A DNA stretch of 64,000 nt from an uncultured Stenotrophomonas sp. (lineage in GTDB: Bacteria > Pseudomonadota > Gammaproteobacteria > Xanthomonadales > Xanthomonadaceae), in NCBI RefSeq assembly GCF_945952405.1, contig NZ_CAMFIA010000007.1, forward strand, positions 62,001 to 126,000. The letters run 5' to 3'. The position numbers and the translations under genes are program-made. The notes beneath the pieces are model-generated. The model had not been told where the DNA came from, searched no databases, and was given only the letters and a program-made list of their open reading frames with translations. Of this stretch, positions 35,071 through 43,616 are shown one piece after another; within the stretch, counting starts at the first letter, position 1, and each line of letters opens with the position of its first letter.

Positions 35071-36996
35071 ATGGGGGGGCAAACCATCCACGCGGAAGCG
35101 GAAGCGCCCCGGCTCGACGCCGGCTGGACGCTGCTGCCTGACGAATCGCCACTGCAGATGCCCGAGCAGACCCTGCGCCAGGGTCAGCTGAAGGTCCGCC
35201 GGCACCGTACCTCGCCGCGCCTGATCGGCCTGCGCCGGCTGTACATCTTTGGCGGCACGCTGGGCATGACCGCCATCGCCACCCGGATGATGTGGCGGGT
35301 GCTGTCGGCCAATGGCATCAGCGTGCTCGAGGCCTGCCTGCTGGTGCTGTTCGTCGGCCTGTTCGCCTGGATCGCGCTGTCCTTCGCCAGCGCCCTGGCC
35401 GGCTTCCTGACCGCCGTGTTCGATCGTGGCTACCGCCTCGGCATCGACCCGGACAAGCCGCTGCCGACCGTGCACAGCCGCACCGCGCTGCTGATGCCGA
35501 CCTACAACGAAGACCCGCGCCGCCTGCTGGCTGGCCTGCAGGCGATCTACGAATCGGTGGCGGCCACCGGCCAGCTGGATCGCTTCGACTTCTTCGTGCT
35601 CAGCGATACCCGCCGCGAGGACATCGCGCACGCCGAGGAGCAGGTCTTCGCCGAGCTGCGCGAGCGCGTGCCGGATGGCCAGGCGCGGCTGTTCTACCGT
35701 CGTCGTGGCGACAACACCGGGCGCAAGGCCGGCAACATCGCCGACTGGGTGCGCCGCTTCGGCGGTGCCTATCCGCAGATGCTGATCCTGGACGCCGACA
35801 GCCTGATGACCGGCGACAGCATCGTGCGCCTGGTCGCCGGCATGGAACACAACGCCGATGTCGGCCTGATCCAGACGCTGCCCTCGGTGATCGGTGGCCG
35901 CACCCTGTTCGCGCGCATGCAGCAGTTCGGTGGCCGCGTGTACGGGCCGGTGATCGCCCGCGGCGTAGCCTGGTGGCACGGCGCCGAGAGCAACTACTGG
36001 GGCCACAACGCGATCATCCGCACCCGTGCGTTTGCCGATCACGCCGGCCTGCCGGCGCTGCCGGGTCGCAAGCCATTCGGTGGCCACGTGCTCAGCCACG
36101 ATTTCGTCGAAGCGGCGCTGATGCGCCGGGGCGGCTGGGCCGCGCACATGGTGCCGTACCTCGGTGGCAGCTACGAGGAAGGCCCGCCGACCCTCACCGA
36201 CCTGCTGGTGCGCGACCGCCGCTGGTGCCAGGGCAACCTGCAGCACGGCAAGGTGGTCGGCAGCCGCGGTCTGCACTGGATCAGCCGCACGCACATGCTG
36301 ATCGGCATCGGCCACTACTTCACTGCGCCGATGTGGGCGATGCTGATGCTGATCGGCATCGCCATTCCGCTGTTCCAGGGCGGCATCGACTTCAACGCCC
36401 TGCTGCACCTGTCCCCCAGCGTGTACTGGCGCGCCCAGGACGAGGAGCAGGTGGTGCGCCTGTTCGCCGCCACCATGGCGGTGCTGCTGCTGCCCAAGGT
36501 ACTCGGCTACCTGGCCATGCTGCTGGATCCGGTTGACCGCCGTGGTTGCGGTGGCGCGATCCGCGCCTTCGTTTCGATGCTGGTGGAGACCGTGCTGGCC
36601 GCGCTGATGGCACCGGTGGTGATGTACGTGCAGTCGCGCGGCGTGGCCGAAGTGTTGTCCGGGCGTGACTCGGGCTGGGATGCACAGCAGCGCGACGACG
36701 GCGGCATCTCCTGGCTGGCATTGATCCGCGGCTACGGTGGCCTGGGTGTGTTCGGTGCCTTCATGGGCCTGCTGGCCTGGGCGGTATCGCCGTCGCTGGC
36801 GGCCTGGATGGCGCCGGTGGTGATCGGCATGGTGCTGGCGGTGCCGGTGGTGGCGCTGACCTCCTCGCGTGGCCCGGGTGCCTTCCTGCACCGCCTCGGC
36901 CTGCTCGACATCCCCGAGGAGAACATCCCGCCGCCGGTGCTGGTACGCGCCGCGCAGCTGCGAAGGGAAGCGGCCGAGCAACCGCCGCTGTACTGA
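35071..36996 (+). CDS. mdoH: Osmoregulated periplasmic glucan glucosyltransferase MdoH/OpgH
   Basis: This 641-residue inner-membrane protein polymerises glucose from UDP-glucose into the backbone of osmoregulated periplasmic glucans. Membrane helices flank a GT2 domain with the motifs [33 protein letters not shown] (the DAD metal site), [15 protein letters not shown] (the catalytic ED-like Asp) and [12 protein letters not shown] (a Q/RxxRW variant). About six more helices follow. The length is shorter than E. coli OpgH (about 850), mainly at the N-terminus, as in other xanthomonads. The partner mdoG is not in the window. Confidence 0.93.
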   Translation: MGGQTIHAEAEAPRLDAGWTLLPDESPLQMPEQTLRQGQLKVRRHRTSPRLIGLRRLYIFGGTLGMTAIATRMMWRVLSANGISVLEACLLVLFVGLFAWIALSFASALAGFLTAVFDRGYRLGIDPDKPLPTVHSRTALLMPTYNEDPRRLLAGLQAIYESVAATGQLDRFDFFVLSDTRREDIAHAEEQVFAELRERVPDGQARLFYRRRGDNTGRKAGNIADWVRRFGGAYPQMLILDADSLMTGDSIVRLVAGMEHNADVGLIQTLPSVIGGRTLFARMQQFGGRVYGPVIARGVAWWHGAESNYWGHNAIIRTRAFADHAGLPALPGRKPFGGHVLSHDFVEAALMRRGGWAAHMVPYLGGSYEEGPPTLTDLLVRDRRWCQGNLQHGKVVGSRGLHWISRTHMLIGIGHYFTAPMWAMLMLIGIAIPLFQGGIDFNALLHLSPSVYWRAQDEEQVVRLFAATMAVLLLPKVLGYLAMLLDPVDRRGCGGAIRAFVSMLVETVLAALMAPVVMYVQSRGVAEVLSGRDSGWDAQQRDDGGISWLALIRGYGGLGVFGAFMGLLAWAVSPSLAAWMAPVVIGMVLAVPVVALTSSRGPGAFLHRLGLLDIPEENIPPPVLVRAAQLRREAAEQPPLY

Positions 36997-37046
36997 TCGC
37001 CCCGCGCCAGCGGCATAATGCGGCTCGAACTTGAAGGAGCCGCATC

Positions 37047-37706
37047 ATGCTGCAAACGGTGGAACAGGAGACCGGCGCCTCGCCGCAGTGGTCGGTGATC
37101 TGGCTGCATGGCCTCGGCGCCGACGGCCACGACTTCGCGCCGATCGTGCCGGAACTGGTGCGCCCGCACTGGCCGGCACTGCGCTTCGTGTTCCCGCACG
37201 CGCCGGTGCGGCCGATCACGATCAACAACGGCGTGCCGATGCGTGGCTGGTACGACATCGTCGGCATGGACTTCCGTTCGCGTGCCGACATGGCCGGCGT
37301 ACAGGAATCGGTGCTGCAGCTGGACGCGCTGATCGCCCGCGAGATCGAGCGCGGCATCGCGCCGCAGCAGATCTTCCTGGCGGGCTTCTCGCAGGGCGGC
37401 GCCATCATCCTCACGGCTGCGCTGTCGCGCACCGCGCCGCTGGCGGGCCTGATCGCGCTGTCCACCTATCTGCCTGAAGCCGAAGCTGCCAAGCGGGTTG
37501 AAGGCGCGGTGCAGGTGCCGGTGTTCATGGCGCATGGCAGCAGTGATCCGGTGATCCCGCAGGCAGTGGCCGCTCACAGCGCGGAGGCGCTGGCGGCACT
37601 CGGCCTGCAGGTGGAATGGCACAGCTACCCGATGGCCCACCAGGTCTGCGCCGAGGAGATCCAGGCGCTGGCTGACTGGTTGCAGGAACGGCTGGGCGCT
37701 GCCTGA
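37047..37706 (+). CDS. Alpha/beta-hydrolase carboxylesterase
   Basis: This 219-residue protein belongs to the phospholipase/carboxylesterase family (EstB-like). It shows WLHGLGADGHDFAPI (oxyanion region), the nucleophile elbow AGFSQGGAIIL, the catalytic Asp in HGSSDPVIP and the His in YPMAHQVCAEE. GGAG precedes the ATG. The gene ends 3 bases before algZ, so it is co-transcribed with the two-component system genes. The substrate is unknown. Confidence 0.9.
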   Translation: MLQTVEQETGASPQWSVIWLHGLGADGHDFAPIVPELVRPHWPALRFVFPHAPVRPITINNGVPMRGWYDIVGMDFRSRADMAGVQESVLQLDALIAREIERGIAPQQIFLAGFSQGGAIILTAALSRTAPLAGLIALSTYLPEAEAAKRVEGAVQVPVFMAHGSSDPVIPQAVAAHSAEALAALGLQVEWHSYPMAHQVCAEEIQALADWLQERLGAA

Positions 37707-37709
37707 GCC

Positions 37710-38753
37710 ATGCCGCCGGCCAGCACGCCGCCGTGGATGCCGGAACTGTGCCGCCTGCCGCGGCTGGCGGCGATGCTCGGCCTGGCCGAGCTGGTGGTGG
37801 TGGTGCTGGCGCTGGCCCCGGATGGCAGCCGCCACTGGACCTTCGGTGAACTGCTGTCGGCCAGCGGCTTCGCGTTGTGGCTGGCGCTGGCCGTCACCGC
37901 CAGCCTGTGCCTGCTGCGGCAGGCACTGTCGAGGCTGCCGCAGGTGCTGGGTGCGGCCGCGGCGATCGCACTGGCCAGCCTCATCGCCGTAGTCTGCGCC
38001 GGCATCGTGCATGCGTTGTACGCCGTGCTGGGAGACAACTTCGCCAGCGGCATCAGTTTCTGGCGTTTCACCCTCGGCAGTGCGTCAACCACCGCGCTGA
38101 TCACCGCATTGGCCCTGCGCTATTTCTACGTGAGTGATCGCTGGGCCGCGCAGGTGCAGGCCAACGCGCGCGCGCAGGCCGATGCGCTGCAGGCGCGGAT
38201 CCGTCCGCATTTCCTGTTCAACAGCATGAACCTGATCGCCAGCCTGCTGCATCGCGACCCGGCCGTGGCCGAGCGCGCGGTGCTGGACCTGTCCGATCTG
38301 TTCCGTGCCGCGCTGGGGGCAGGCGAGGGCGATTCCACCCTGCGCGACGAATGCGAGCTGGCAGAGCGTTATCTGTCGATCGAATCGCTGCGCCTGGGTG
38401 AGCGCCTGCAGGTACGCTGGCAGCGTGACGAGCCGCTGCCGTGGGACCTGCCATTGCCGAGGCTGGTGCTGCAGCCGTTGGTGGAAAATGCCGTGCTGCA
38501 TGGCATCTCGCGCCTGCCGGAAGGCGGCACCATCGAGCTGCAGGTGCTGCGCGAAGGCCAGGAACTGCAGATCCGCGTGCGCAATCCCGCGCCGGATCCG
38601 CAGGCCCCTGGCCTGGCCTTGGCGCGGGGCGCCGGCCATGCCCAGCACAGCATCGGCCATCGGTTGGCCTGGCGCTTCGGCAGCGCCGCGCGGATGACGG
38701 CTGGCTGGAGCGAGGGCTACTATGCCTGCCAGGTGACAGTGCCGATCCAGTGA
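37710..38753 (+). CDS. algZ: Sensor histidine kinase, LytS/AlgZ (FimS) type
   Basis: This 347-residue protein has four predicted transmembrane helices in residues 20-140 and an unorthodox LytS-type kinase domain. The phospho-acceptor region is IRPHFLFNSMNLIASLL (His167), and the N box is LVLQPLVENAVLHGI. A Gly-rich ATP-lid segment is degenerate. It is 4 bases from the LytTR response regulator and resembles AlgZ of Pseudomonas aeruginosa in layout (algZ-algR-hemC). It probably senses an envelope signal. I use the name by synteny. Confidence 0.82.
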   Translation: MPPASTPPWMPELCRLPRLAAMLGLAELVVVVLALAPDGSRHWTFGELLSASGFALWLALAVTASLCLLRQALSRLPQVLGAAAAIALASLIAVVCAGIVHALYAVLGDNFASGISFWRFTLGSASTTALITALALRYFYVSDRWAAQVQANARAQADALQARIRPHFLFNSMNLIASLLHRDPAVAERAVLDLSDLFRAALGAGEGDSTLRDECELAERYLSIESLRLGERLQVRWQRDEPLPWDLPLPRLVLQPLVENAVLHGISRLPEGGTIELQVLREGQELQIRVRNPAPDPQAPGLALARGAGHAQHSIGHRLAWRFGSAARMTAGWSEGYYACQVTVPIQ

Positions 38754-38757
38754 GGGA

Positions 38758-39495
38758 ATGATCGTGAGGGTAGTCATCGCCGATGACGAACCGCTGGCGC
38801 GCGAACGCCTGCGCAGCCTGCTGGCGGCGCAGGAGGGCGTGCACGTGGTGGCCGAGGCCGGCAACGGCGAGCAGGCCCTGCACGCCTGCGCGGAGCTGCA
38901 GCCGGACCTGGTCCTGCTGGATATCGCGATGCCCGGGCTGGACGGCCTGGAGGCAGCCCGCCATCTGGCCAGCTTCGAACCGCGGCCGGCGGTGGTGTTC
39001 TGCACCGCCTACGACGCGCATGCACTGTCGGCCTTCGAGGCGGCGGCAATCGACTACCTGATGAAGCCGGTGCGTGCCGAGCGCCTGGCGGCGGCGATCG
39101 CACGGGCGCGCACTTTCCTGGCCGGCCGTGACGGCCAGCCGCAGGACAGCGGCGGGCAGCAGGCCCGCAGCATGCTGTGCGCGCGCCTGCGCGGCAGCCT
39201 GCGCCTGATTCCGCTGGATGACATCCACTACCTGCAGGCCGAGGAGAAGTACGTGGTGGTGCACCACGCGCGCGGCGAGGACCTGATCGAGGAATCGTTG
39301 AAGTCGCTGGAGGAGGAGTTCGCCAGCCGCTTCATCCGCATCCACCGCAACTGCCTGGTGGCACGCCACGAACTGGTGGAGCTGCGCCGTGGCTCGGGTG
39401 GGCAGGTGCAGGCGGTGCTGCGGCATGGCAAGCAACCGCTGGAGGTCAGCCGCCGCTGCGTGGCGACGCTGAAGCAGGAACTGCGGCATCTGTGA
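38758..39495 (+). CDS. algR: LytTR response regulator, AlgR-like
   Basis: This 245-residue protein has a receiver domain (Asp9-Asp10 acid pocket, phospho-acceptor Asp55 in LVLLDIAMPG, Lys103) and a C-terminal LytTR DNA-binding domain (DDIHYLQAEEKYVVVHH, RIHRNCLVARHELVELR). A GTG at 38764 with GAGGGA 6 bases upstream gives MRVVIADDEPLARERL and may be the true start. AlgR homologues control type IV pili, alginate-like polysaccharide or virulence genes. Here it lies upstream of hemC as in Pseudomonas, separated by repeat DNA. Confidence 0.88.
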   Translation: MIVRVVIADDEPLARERLRSLLAAQEGVHVVAEAGNGEQALHACAELQPDLVLLDIAMPGLDGLEAARHLASFEPRPAVVFCTAYDAHALSAFEAAAIDYLMKPVRAERLAAAIARARTFLAGRDGQPQDSGGQQARSMLCARLRGSLRLIPLDDIHYLQAEEKYVVVHHARGEDLIEESLKSLEEEFASRFIRIHRNCLVARHELVELRRGSGGQVQAVLRHGKQPLEVSRRCVATLKQELRHL

Positions 39496-39593
39496 GGTTC
39501 CGCGCGGCCTGCGGCCGCGACTGCTTACAGATCAAGATCAACAGCAACAGCAACAGCAGGTTGGTCGGCTCGTTGTTGTTACGTGCTGGGTCT

Positions 39594-39689
39594 GGCCGGG
39601 GTGGGATGGCGGGACACGCCGTAAACCCATCCATGGGGGCTCGATGGCGCCATCCATGGCGCCAACGGTCCCACCACCCCACCCCGGCC
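39594..39689. repeat. Inverted repeat, 22-bp arms
   Basis: Arms GGCCGGGGTGGGATGGCGGG-AC (39594-39615) and its complement (39668-39689) match at 20 of 22 positions. The 52-base loop carries CATCCATGG twice. It resembles the inverted elements common in Stenotrophomonas and Xanthomonas intergenic regions. Confidence 0.8.
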
Positions 39690-39753
39690 CAACCCTCTCG
39701 TTCTCCACTGCATCGGGCAGCAAAGGCGTTGGTGTTATCGGGTGGGGAAAGGG

Positions 39754-39793
39754 GGGGCAGATCCCTTTTCCTGCGGAAAAGGGATCTGACCCC
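39754..39793. repeat. Compact palindrome CAGATCCCTTTTCC
   Basis: CAGATCCCTTTTCC (39758-39771) and GGAAAAGGGATCTG (39775-39788) pair perfectly around TGC, flanked by GGGG and CCCC. It would fold into a very stable hairpin in RNA or single-stranded DNA. Confidence 0.8.
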
Positions 39794-39874
39794 GGAAGTC
39801 ATCGGCTGTTGCCTTTGCTTCTGCTTTTTTCTTTTGATCTTCCGTGGCTGGCGCGCACGGAAACTGTCAGAGGA

Positions 39875-39972
39875 CGGGCGGGGTGGGTTCGCGGGGGTGT
39901 CCGCAGCATGGATGCCGCGGCCAAGCCTCCACGGACGGATTCACGGCGTCCCCCGCGAACCCACCCCGCCCG
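39875..39972. repeat. Inverted repeat, 23-bp perfect arms
   Basis: CGGGCGGGGTGGGTTCGCGG-GGG at 39875-39897 is exactly complementary to 39950-39972. The 52-base interior contains its own GC-rich dyads. The same architecture and similar arm composition as the 39594 element suggest one repeat family. Confidence 0.8.
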
Positions 39973-40059
39973 GCCAAGCGCGATAGATCCAGCCGACGCA
40001 CCAGCCACGAGGGGCTCCGCCGTTGGCCGTATGCCGCCGATAGGCGCGATAATGACTGG

Positions 40060-40971
40060 ATGGAAACCGTCCGCATCGCCACCCGCAAGAGCCCGCTCGC
40101 CCTCTGGCAGAGCGAACACGTCGCCGACCGCCTGCGCCAGGCCTACCCCGGCCTGCATGTGGAACTGGTGCCGATGAGTACCCGCGGCGACGAGGTGCTG
40201 GATCGCTCGCTTGCCGCGATCGGCGGCAAGGGCCTGTTCCTGAAGGAGCTGGAGCTGGCGATGCTGCGCGGTGAGGCCGACTGCGCGGTGCACTCGCTGA
40301 AGGACGTGCCGATGGAACTGGATGCGCCGTTCGCGCTGCCGGCGATGCTGACCCGGCATGATCCCGCCGACGGCTTCGTTTCCAACCTGTATGCCTCGTT
40401 GAACGCGCTGCCGATCGGGGCGCGGGTCGGTACGTCGTCGCTGCGACGACAGGCCCAGCTGCGCGCGCTGCGCCCGGACCTGGAACTGCTGGACCTGCGC
40501 GGCAACGTCAATACCCGGCTGGCCAAGCTCGACAACGGCGGCTACGACGCCATCGTGCTGGCCGTGGCCGGGCTCGAGCGGTTGGGCCTGGGAGCGCGCA
40601 TCGTCGCGCGCCTGCAGCCGCCGCAGTGGCTGCCGGCACCGGCGCAGGGGGCAGTGGCGGTGGAATGCGATGGTGGCAATACGCGCCTGATGGCGCTGTT
40701 CGCCGCGCTGGATGACGCGGCCACCCGGGCCTGCGTGGAAGCCGAGCGGGCAATGAACCGTGCGCTGCATGGCAGCTGCCACGTGCCGGTGGCGGCCATC
40801 GCGCAGTGGCAGGGGGACGACCTGCACCTGCAGGGCCTGGTCGGCAGTGCCAGTGATGGCCGCGCGGTGCGCGCCGAGGCGGTGGGCCCGGCCAGTGACC
40901 CGGACGCGCTGGGCCAGCGCGTGGCCAGGCAGTTGCTGGATGATGGCGCCGGCGAGCTGTTGAACGTCTGA
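40060..40971 (+). CDS. hemC: Hydroxymethylbilane synthase (porphobilinogen deaminase)
   Basis: This 303-residue cytosolic enzyme condenses four porphobilinogens to hydroxymethylbilane in haem biosynthesis. It shows [17 protein letters not shown] at the N-terminus, the catalytic Asp82 in AVHSLKDVP, the Arg-rich substrate site ([16 protein letters not shown]) and Cys240 (ALHGSCHVP), which carries the dipyrromethane cofactor. Full length for the family. It lies after algR as in Pseudomonas but is probably transcribed separately, given the 564-bp repeat-rich gap. Confidence 0.97.
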   Translation: METVRIATRKSPLALWQSEHVADRLRQAYPGLHVELVPMSTRGDEVLDRSLAAIGGKGLFLKELELAMLRGEADCAVHSLKDVPMELDAPFALPAMLTRHDPADGFVSNLYASLNALPIGARVGTSSLRRQAQLRALRPDLELLDLRGNVNTRLAKLDNGGYDAIVLAVAGLERLGLGARIVARLQPPQWLPAPAQGAVAVECDGGNTRLMALFAALDDAATRACVEAERAMNRALHGSCHVPVAAIAQWQGDDLHLQGLVGSASDGRAVRAEAVGPASDPDALGQRVARQLLDDGAGELLNV

Positions 40972-40994
40972 GCATTGCCGGGCTTGCCGGGCTT

Positions 40995-41016
40995 GCCGGC
41001 CAGCGGCCGGCTCTAC
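40995..41016 (-). repeat. GTAG-headed palindrome (SMAG-type REP)
   Basis: Read on the minus strand: GTAGA then GCCGGCC-GCT-GGCCGGC. It lies just after hemC, preceded by a short tandem of GGGCTTGCC. Confidence 0.75.
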
Positions 41017-41023
41017 AGAAAGG

Positions 41024-41049
41024 AGAACGGGCGCCTGGGCGCCCGTTCT
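41024..41049. terminator. Terminator between hemC and the convergent DUF481 gene
   Basis: AGAACGGGCGC and GCGCCCGTTCT pair perfectly around a 4-base loop. TGCTTATTT follows on the plus strand. The hairpin starts 2 bases beyond the DUF481 stop. Confidence 0.7.
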
Positions 41050-41051
41050 GC

Positions 41052-41828
41052 TTATTTGAACTTGTAGACCACGTTCATCGTGGTCAGCGTATCGGTCTTG
41101 CGCTTGTCCTCGGCCACGTCACTGTTGTAACGCGCCTGCCAGCCGGCCTTCAGCGCCAGGTGCTCGTTCATGCTCACCGAAACGCCGAAGTCGTTCTGGC
41201 CGAAGGTGTTGTACGAACCCGATTCCACCAGCAGGGTGTTGACCAGGTCGGTGTTGTCGGTCAGCGAATACTTCAGGTCGAACAGGCCGCGGCCGATCAT
41301 GCCGGTGCGGGTGCGGTCGTCTTCGGTGCTGTGGGTGCGGCGCACACCGGGGCCGATCTGCGCGTCGAAGGAGAAGCGCTCGGTGTTCCACAGGCGGGTG
41401 CCGTAACCCAGACCGAACGAGCTCTGGCGGTCGTAGGTGGCGAAGTCGTCGCGCTCGGTACGCACCGTCGCGGTCAGCTGGCGGTGCTCGCCCAGCTGCA
41501 ACGCGCTGCCGGCGCTGCCGGTGTAGCGGTTGGCGGTGGTGTTGTTGCGGCGGGTGGTGCTGCCGTCGGCGTTGGTCTCGCTCACCTTGGAGCTGGAACG
41601 CAGGCCGAACAGGTCCATGCTGTGCACCCAATCGCCATCGGTGTAACGCAGGCGCAGGCGGCCGTTGAAGCTCTCGGTGCTGCTGTTGCCGCGGGCCGAG
41701 GCGAAGCCGAGCTCGCCGCCACTGCCGCTCCACGGCGAGGACATCGCCGCCAGTTCGGAGGCATCCTGCGCGTACGCCAGTGGCGCGCACAGCAGCAGGG
41801 GGATCAGCAGGGACACGCGCAGGGACAT
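41052..41828 (-). CDS. DUF481 family outer membrane beta-barrel protein
   Basis: This 258-residue protein has a signal peptide (MSLRVSLLIPLLLCAPLAYA). The DUF481 (salt-induced outer membrane protein, YdiY-like) pattern follows: WSGSGGELGFASARGNSST, then alternating beta strands ending MNVVYKFK. The Gly-x-x-Ser-Ala-Arg-Gly-Asn start of the barrel is typical. An outer membrane location is inferred. Function unknown beyond a possible osmotic role. Confidence 0.87.
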   Translation of the reverse strand: MSLRVSLLIPLLLCAPLAYAQDASELAAMSSPWSGSGGELGFASARGNSSTESFNGRLRLRYTDGDWVHSMDLFGLRSSSKVSETNADGSTTRRNNTTANRYTGSAGSALQLGEHRQLTATVRTERDDFATYDRQSSFGLGYGTRLWNTERFSFDAQIGPGVRRTHSTEDDRTRTGMIGRGLFDLKYSLTDNTDLVNTLLVESGSYNTFGQNDFGVSVSMNEHLALKAGWQARYNSDVAEDKRKTDTLTTMNVVYKFK

Positions 41829-41934
41829 CGAGGCTTCTCCGAAGCGGTTAACAGCCGGTGATGATACTGGAAGCGTGACGACCGTCCGAATCGATTCAAT
41901 GTTCGCTTCAGCGAACGTTGCCGCGATCGCCTAT

Positions 41935-42537
41935 TCAGGGCAGATCGACGCGCACTGCCGGGTCATTGAAGCGCGAATAGCGCAGGCGCAGCTGGAAACT
42001 GCGGCCGTTGCTGCTGCCGCTGCGCACGATCTGCCGCGGCAGTCCCTGCGCATCCACCCAGTACTCCAGGCGTTCGCCGGCCTGGGCGCCGCGCAGGCGG
42101 TAGTGACGGGTCTCGACCCCGTCCAGGGGCTGGCTGCCCAGATCCTCGGCCTGCAGCCCGGCGGGCAGGGCATCGGCCGGCAGCGGGTTGCGCCACTGTT
42201 CGAGCAGGCCCGGCGGGGTCGGTACCTGGCGGACCGCACCGTCGGCCTGCAGGAACATGGTGTCGCCGATGATCGTCTGCGGCCCGGCCGGGGTCTGTAC
42301 CCGGAACCGGTCGGGGGCGACGAAGTCCAGGGAACTGCGCACCGGTTGCGGCGCACCCAGCACCTCCAGCTCGGCATGGAAGCTGCGCAGCGCGGCGAAG
42401 CGCTGGCTGGCGCCCAGCACCGCCTGTGCCGGATCGGCGGCCGGTACCGGCGCTTCGGTGCTGGCCGGCAGGGGCGCGCGATCGCAGGCGGCCAGCAGCA
42501 GGCAGGCCAGCAGGGACAGGGCAGGCAACCGGCGCAT
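41935..42537 (-). CDS. Lipoprotein, DUF2092-like/LolA-type fold
   Basis: This 200-residue protein has a lipoprotein signal peptide (MRRLPALSLLACLLLAAC, Cys18). The body reads like a LolA/DUF2092 half-barrel (RSSLDFVAPDRFRVQTPAG, TMFLQADGAVRQVP, LEYWVDAQGLPRQI), in which small proteins extract or sense lipoproteins or lipid. Longer frames begin upstream, but the lipobox fixes the start. It is divergent from the WYL regulator by about 80 bases. The exact function is unknown. Confidence 0.75.
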   Translation of the reverse strand: MRRLPALSLLACLLLAACDRAPLPASTEAPVPAADPAQAVLGASQRFAALRSFHAELEVLGAPQPVRSSLDFVAPDRFRVQTPAGPQTIIGDTMFLQADGAVRQVPTPPGLLEQWRNPLPADALPAGLQAEDLGSQPLDGVETRHYRLRGAQAGERLEYWVDAQGLPRQIVRSGSSNGRSFQLRLRYSRFNDPAVRVDLP

Positions 42538-42619
42538 CGGGCATTCCAGTGGGGGTGGGGGCGACCACGATAGCCCAAACGTCCCACACAAGACCCGCGA
42601 CTCGGACATAATCGGGGGC

Positions 42620-43591
42620 ATGGACCGATACGAACGCATCACCGCCCTGCATCGTCTGCTCAAGTCCGCACGCTATCCGGTGACGGTGGCGACCCTGCAG
42701 GACAAGCTCGGTTGTTCCCGTGCCACCGTCTACCGCGACCTGGCCTTCCTGCGCGACGCGCTGATGGCGCCGATCGAGGGTGACGGCGAGGCGGGCTTCC
42801 GCTACCAGGCCGACGAGAGCGACCGCTTCGAGCTGCCCGGCCTGTGGTTGAGCTCGGAGGAGCTGCACGCCCTGCTGGCCTCGCAGCATCTGCTGGCGCG
42901 GACCGGCGGCGGCGTGCTGTCCTCGGTGCTGGCGCCGCTGCAGCAGCGCATCGAAAGCCTGCTGGCGGCCCAGGCCGGCGTCTCCAGCTGGCCGGTCGAC
43001 CGCGTCCGGGTGATCCCGCACCGCGGCCGCAAGTTCGATGAAGGCAGCTTCCGCAGCGTGGCCTCGGCCGTGCTGGAGCGCCGCCAGCTGGCATTCGAGT
43101 ACCGCGCCCGCTCCACCGACGAGCCGACCCGGCGTACGGTGTCGCCGCAGCGCCTGACCCACTACCGCGACAACTGGTACCTGGATGCCTGGGACCATGA
43201 CCGCGAGGCCCTGCGCAGTTTCGCCGTGGACCGCATCCACAAGGCGCGGGTGATCGACAGCACCGCGCGCGATGTTGCCGACAGCGAGCTCGACGAGCAG
43301 CTGGGCGCCAGCTATGGCATCTTCTCCGGCGCGCCGAAGGGCTGGGCGACCATCCTGTTCAGCGCCAAGGCCGCGCGCTGGGTGGCCGACGAGCACTGGC
43401 ACTCCAAGCAGCAGGGCCGCTTCCTGGCCGATGGCCGCTATGAGCTGAAGGTGCCGTACAGCGTCTCGCGCGAGCTGCTGATGGACGTGCTGCACTATGG
43501 CTCGGATGCCGAGATCATCGAGCCGGTGATGCTGCGCGAGCAGGCCAAGGCGCTGCTCGAGCTCGCGCTCAGCAACTACGACAATTCCTGA
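42620..43591 (+). CDS. WYL domain transcriptional regulator (YafY-like)
   Basis: This 323-residue protein has an N-terminal DeoR-like helix-turn-helix (HRLLKSARYPVTVATLQDKL, GCSRATVYRDLAFLR). A WYL domain follows (YRDNWYLDAWDHDREALRSF), a nucleotide/ligand-sensing fold, then a WCX C-terminal extension (LKVPYSVSRELLMDVLHYG). WYL proteins regulate stress, phage defence or DNA damage genes. The MetQ gene follows 25 bases downstream, so they may be co-transcribed. The ATG at 42620 aligns with the family N-terminus MDRYERI. Confidence 0.88.
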   Translation: MDRYERITALHRLLKSARYPVTVATLQDKLGCSRATVYRDLAFLRDALMAPIEGDGEAGFRYQADESDRFELPGLWLSSEELHALLASQHLLARTGGGVLSSVLAPLQQRIESLLAAQAGVSSWPVDRVRVIPHRGRKFDEGSFRSVASAVLERRQLAFEYRARSTDEPTRRTVSPQRLTHYRDNWYLDAWDHDREALRSFAVDRIHKARVIDSTARDVADSELDEQLGASYGIFSGAPKGWATILFSAKAARWVADEHWHSKQQGRFLADGRYELKVPYSVSRELLMDVLHYGSDAEIIEPVMLREQAKALLELALSNYDNS

Positions 43592-43616
43592 CACTCCCCC
43601 GAGAACCCTTCCGCCC

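Larger units (their letters stand above)
39496..40059. other. 564-bp gap of long inverted repeats between algR and hemC
   Basis: No open frame here looks coding. The gap holds a CAACAG trinucleotide-like tract (39536-39560), three long hairpins (39594-39689, 39754-39793, 39875-39972) and a pyrimidine-rich stretch at about 39808-39842. The hemC promoter must lie in the last 90 bases. Confidence 0.75.

Noticed and set aside
39536-39560. AACAGC-type short repeats as a CRISPR or microsatellite
   Set aside because: Only four to five imperfect 6-base units without spacers; simple-sequence noise.
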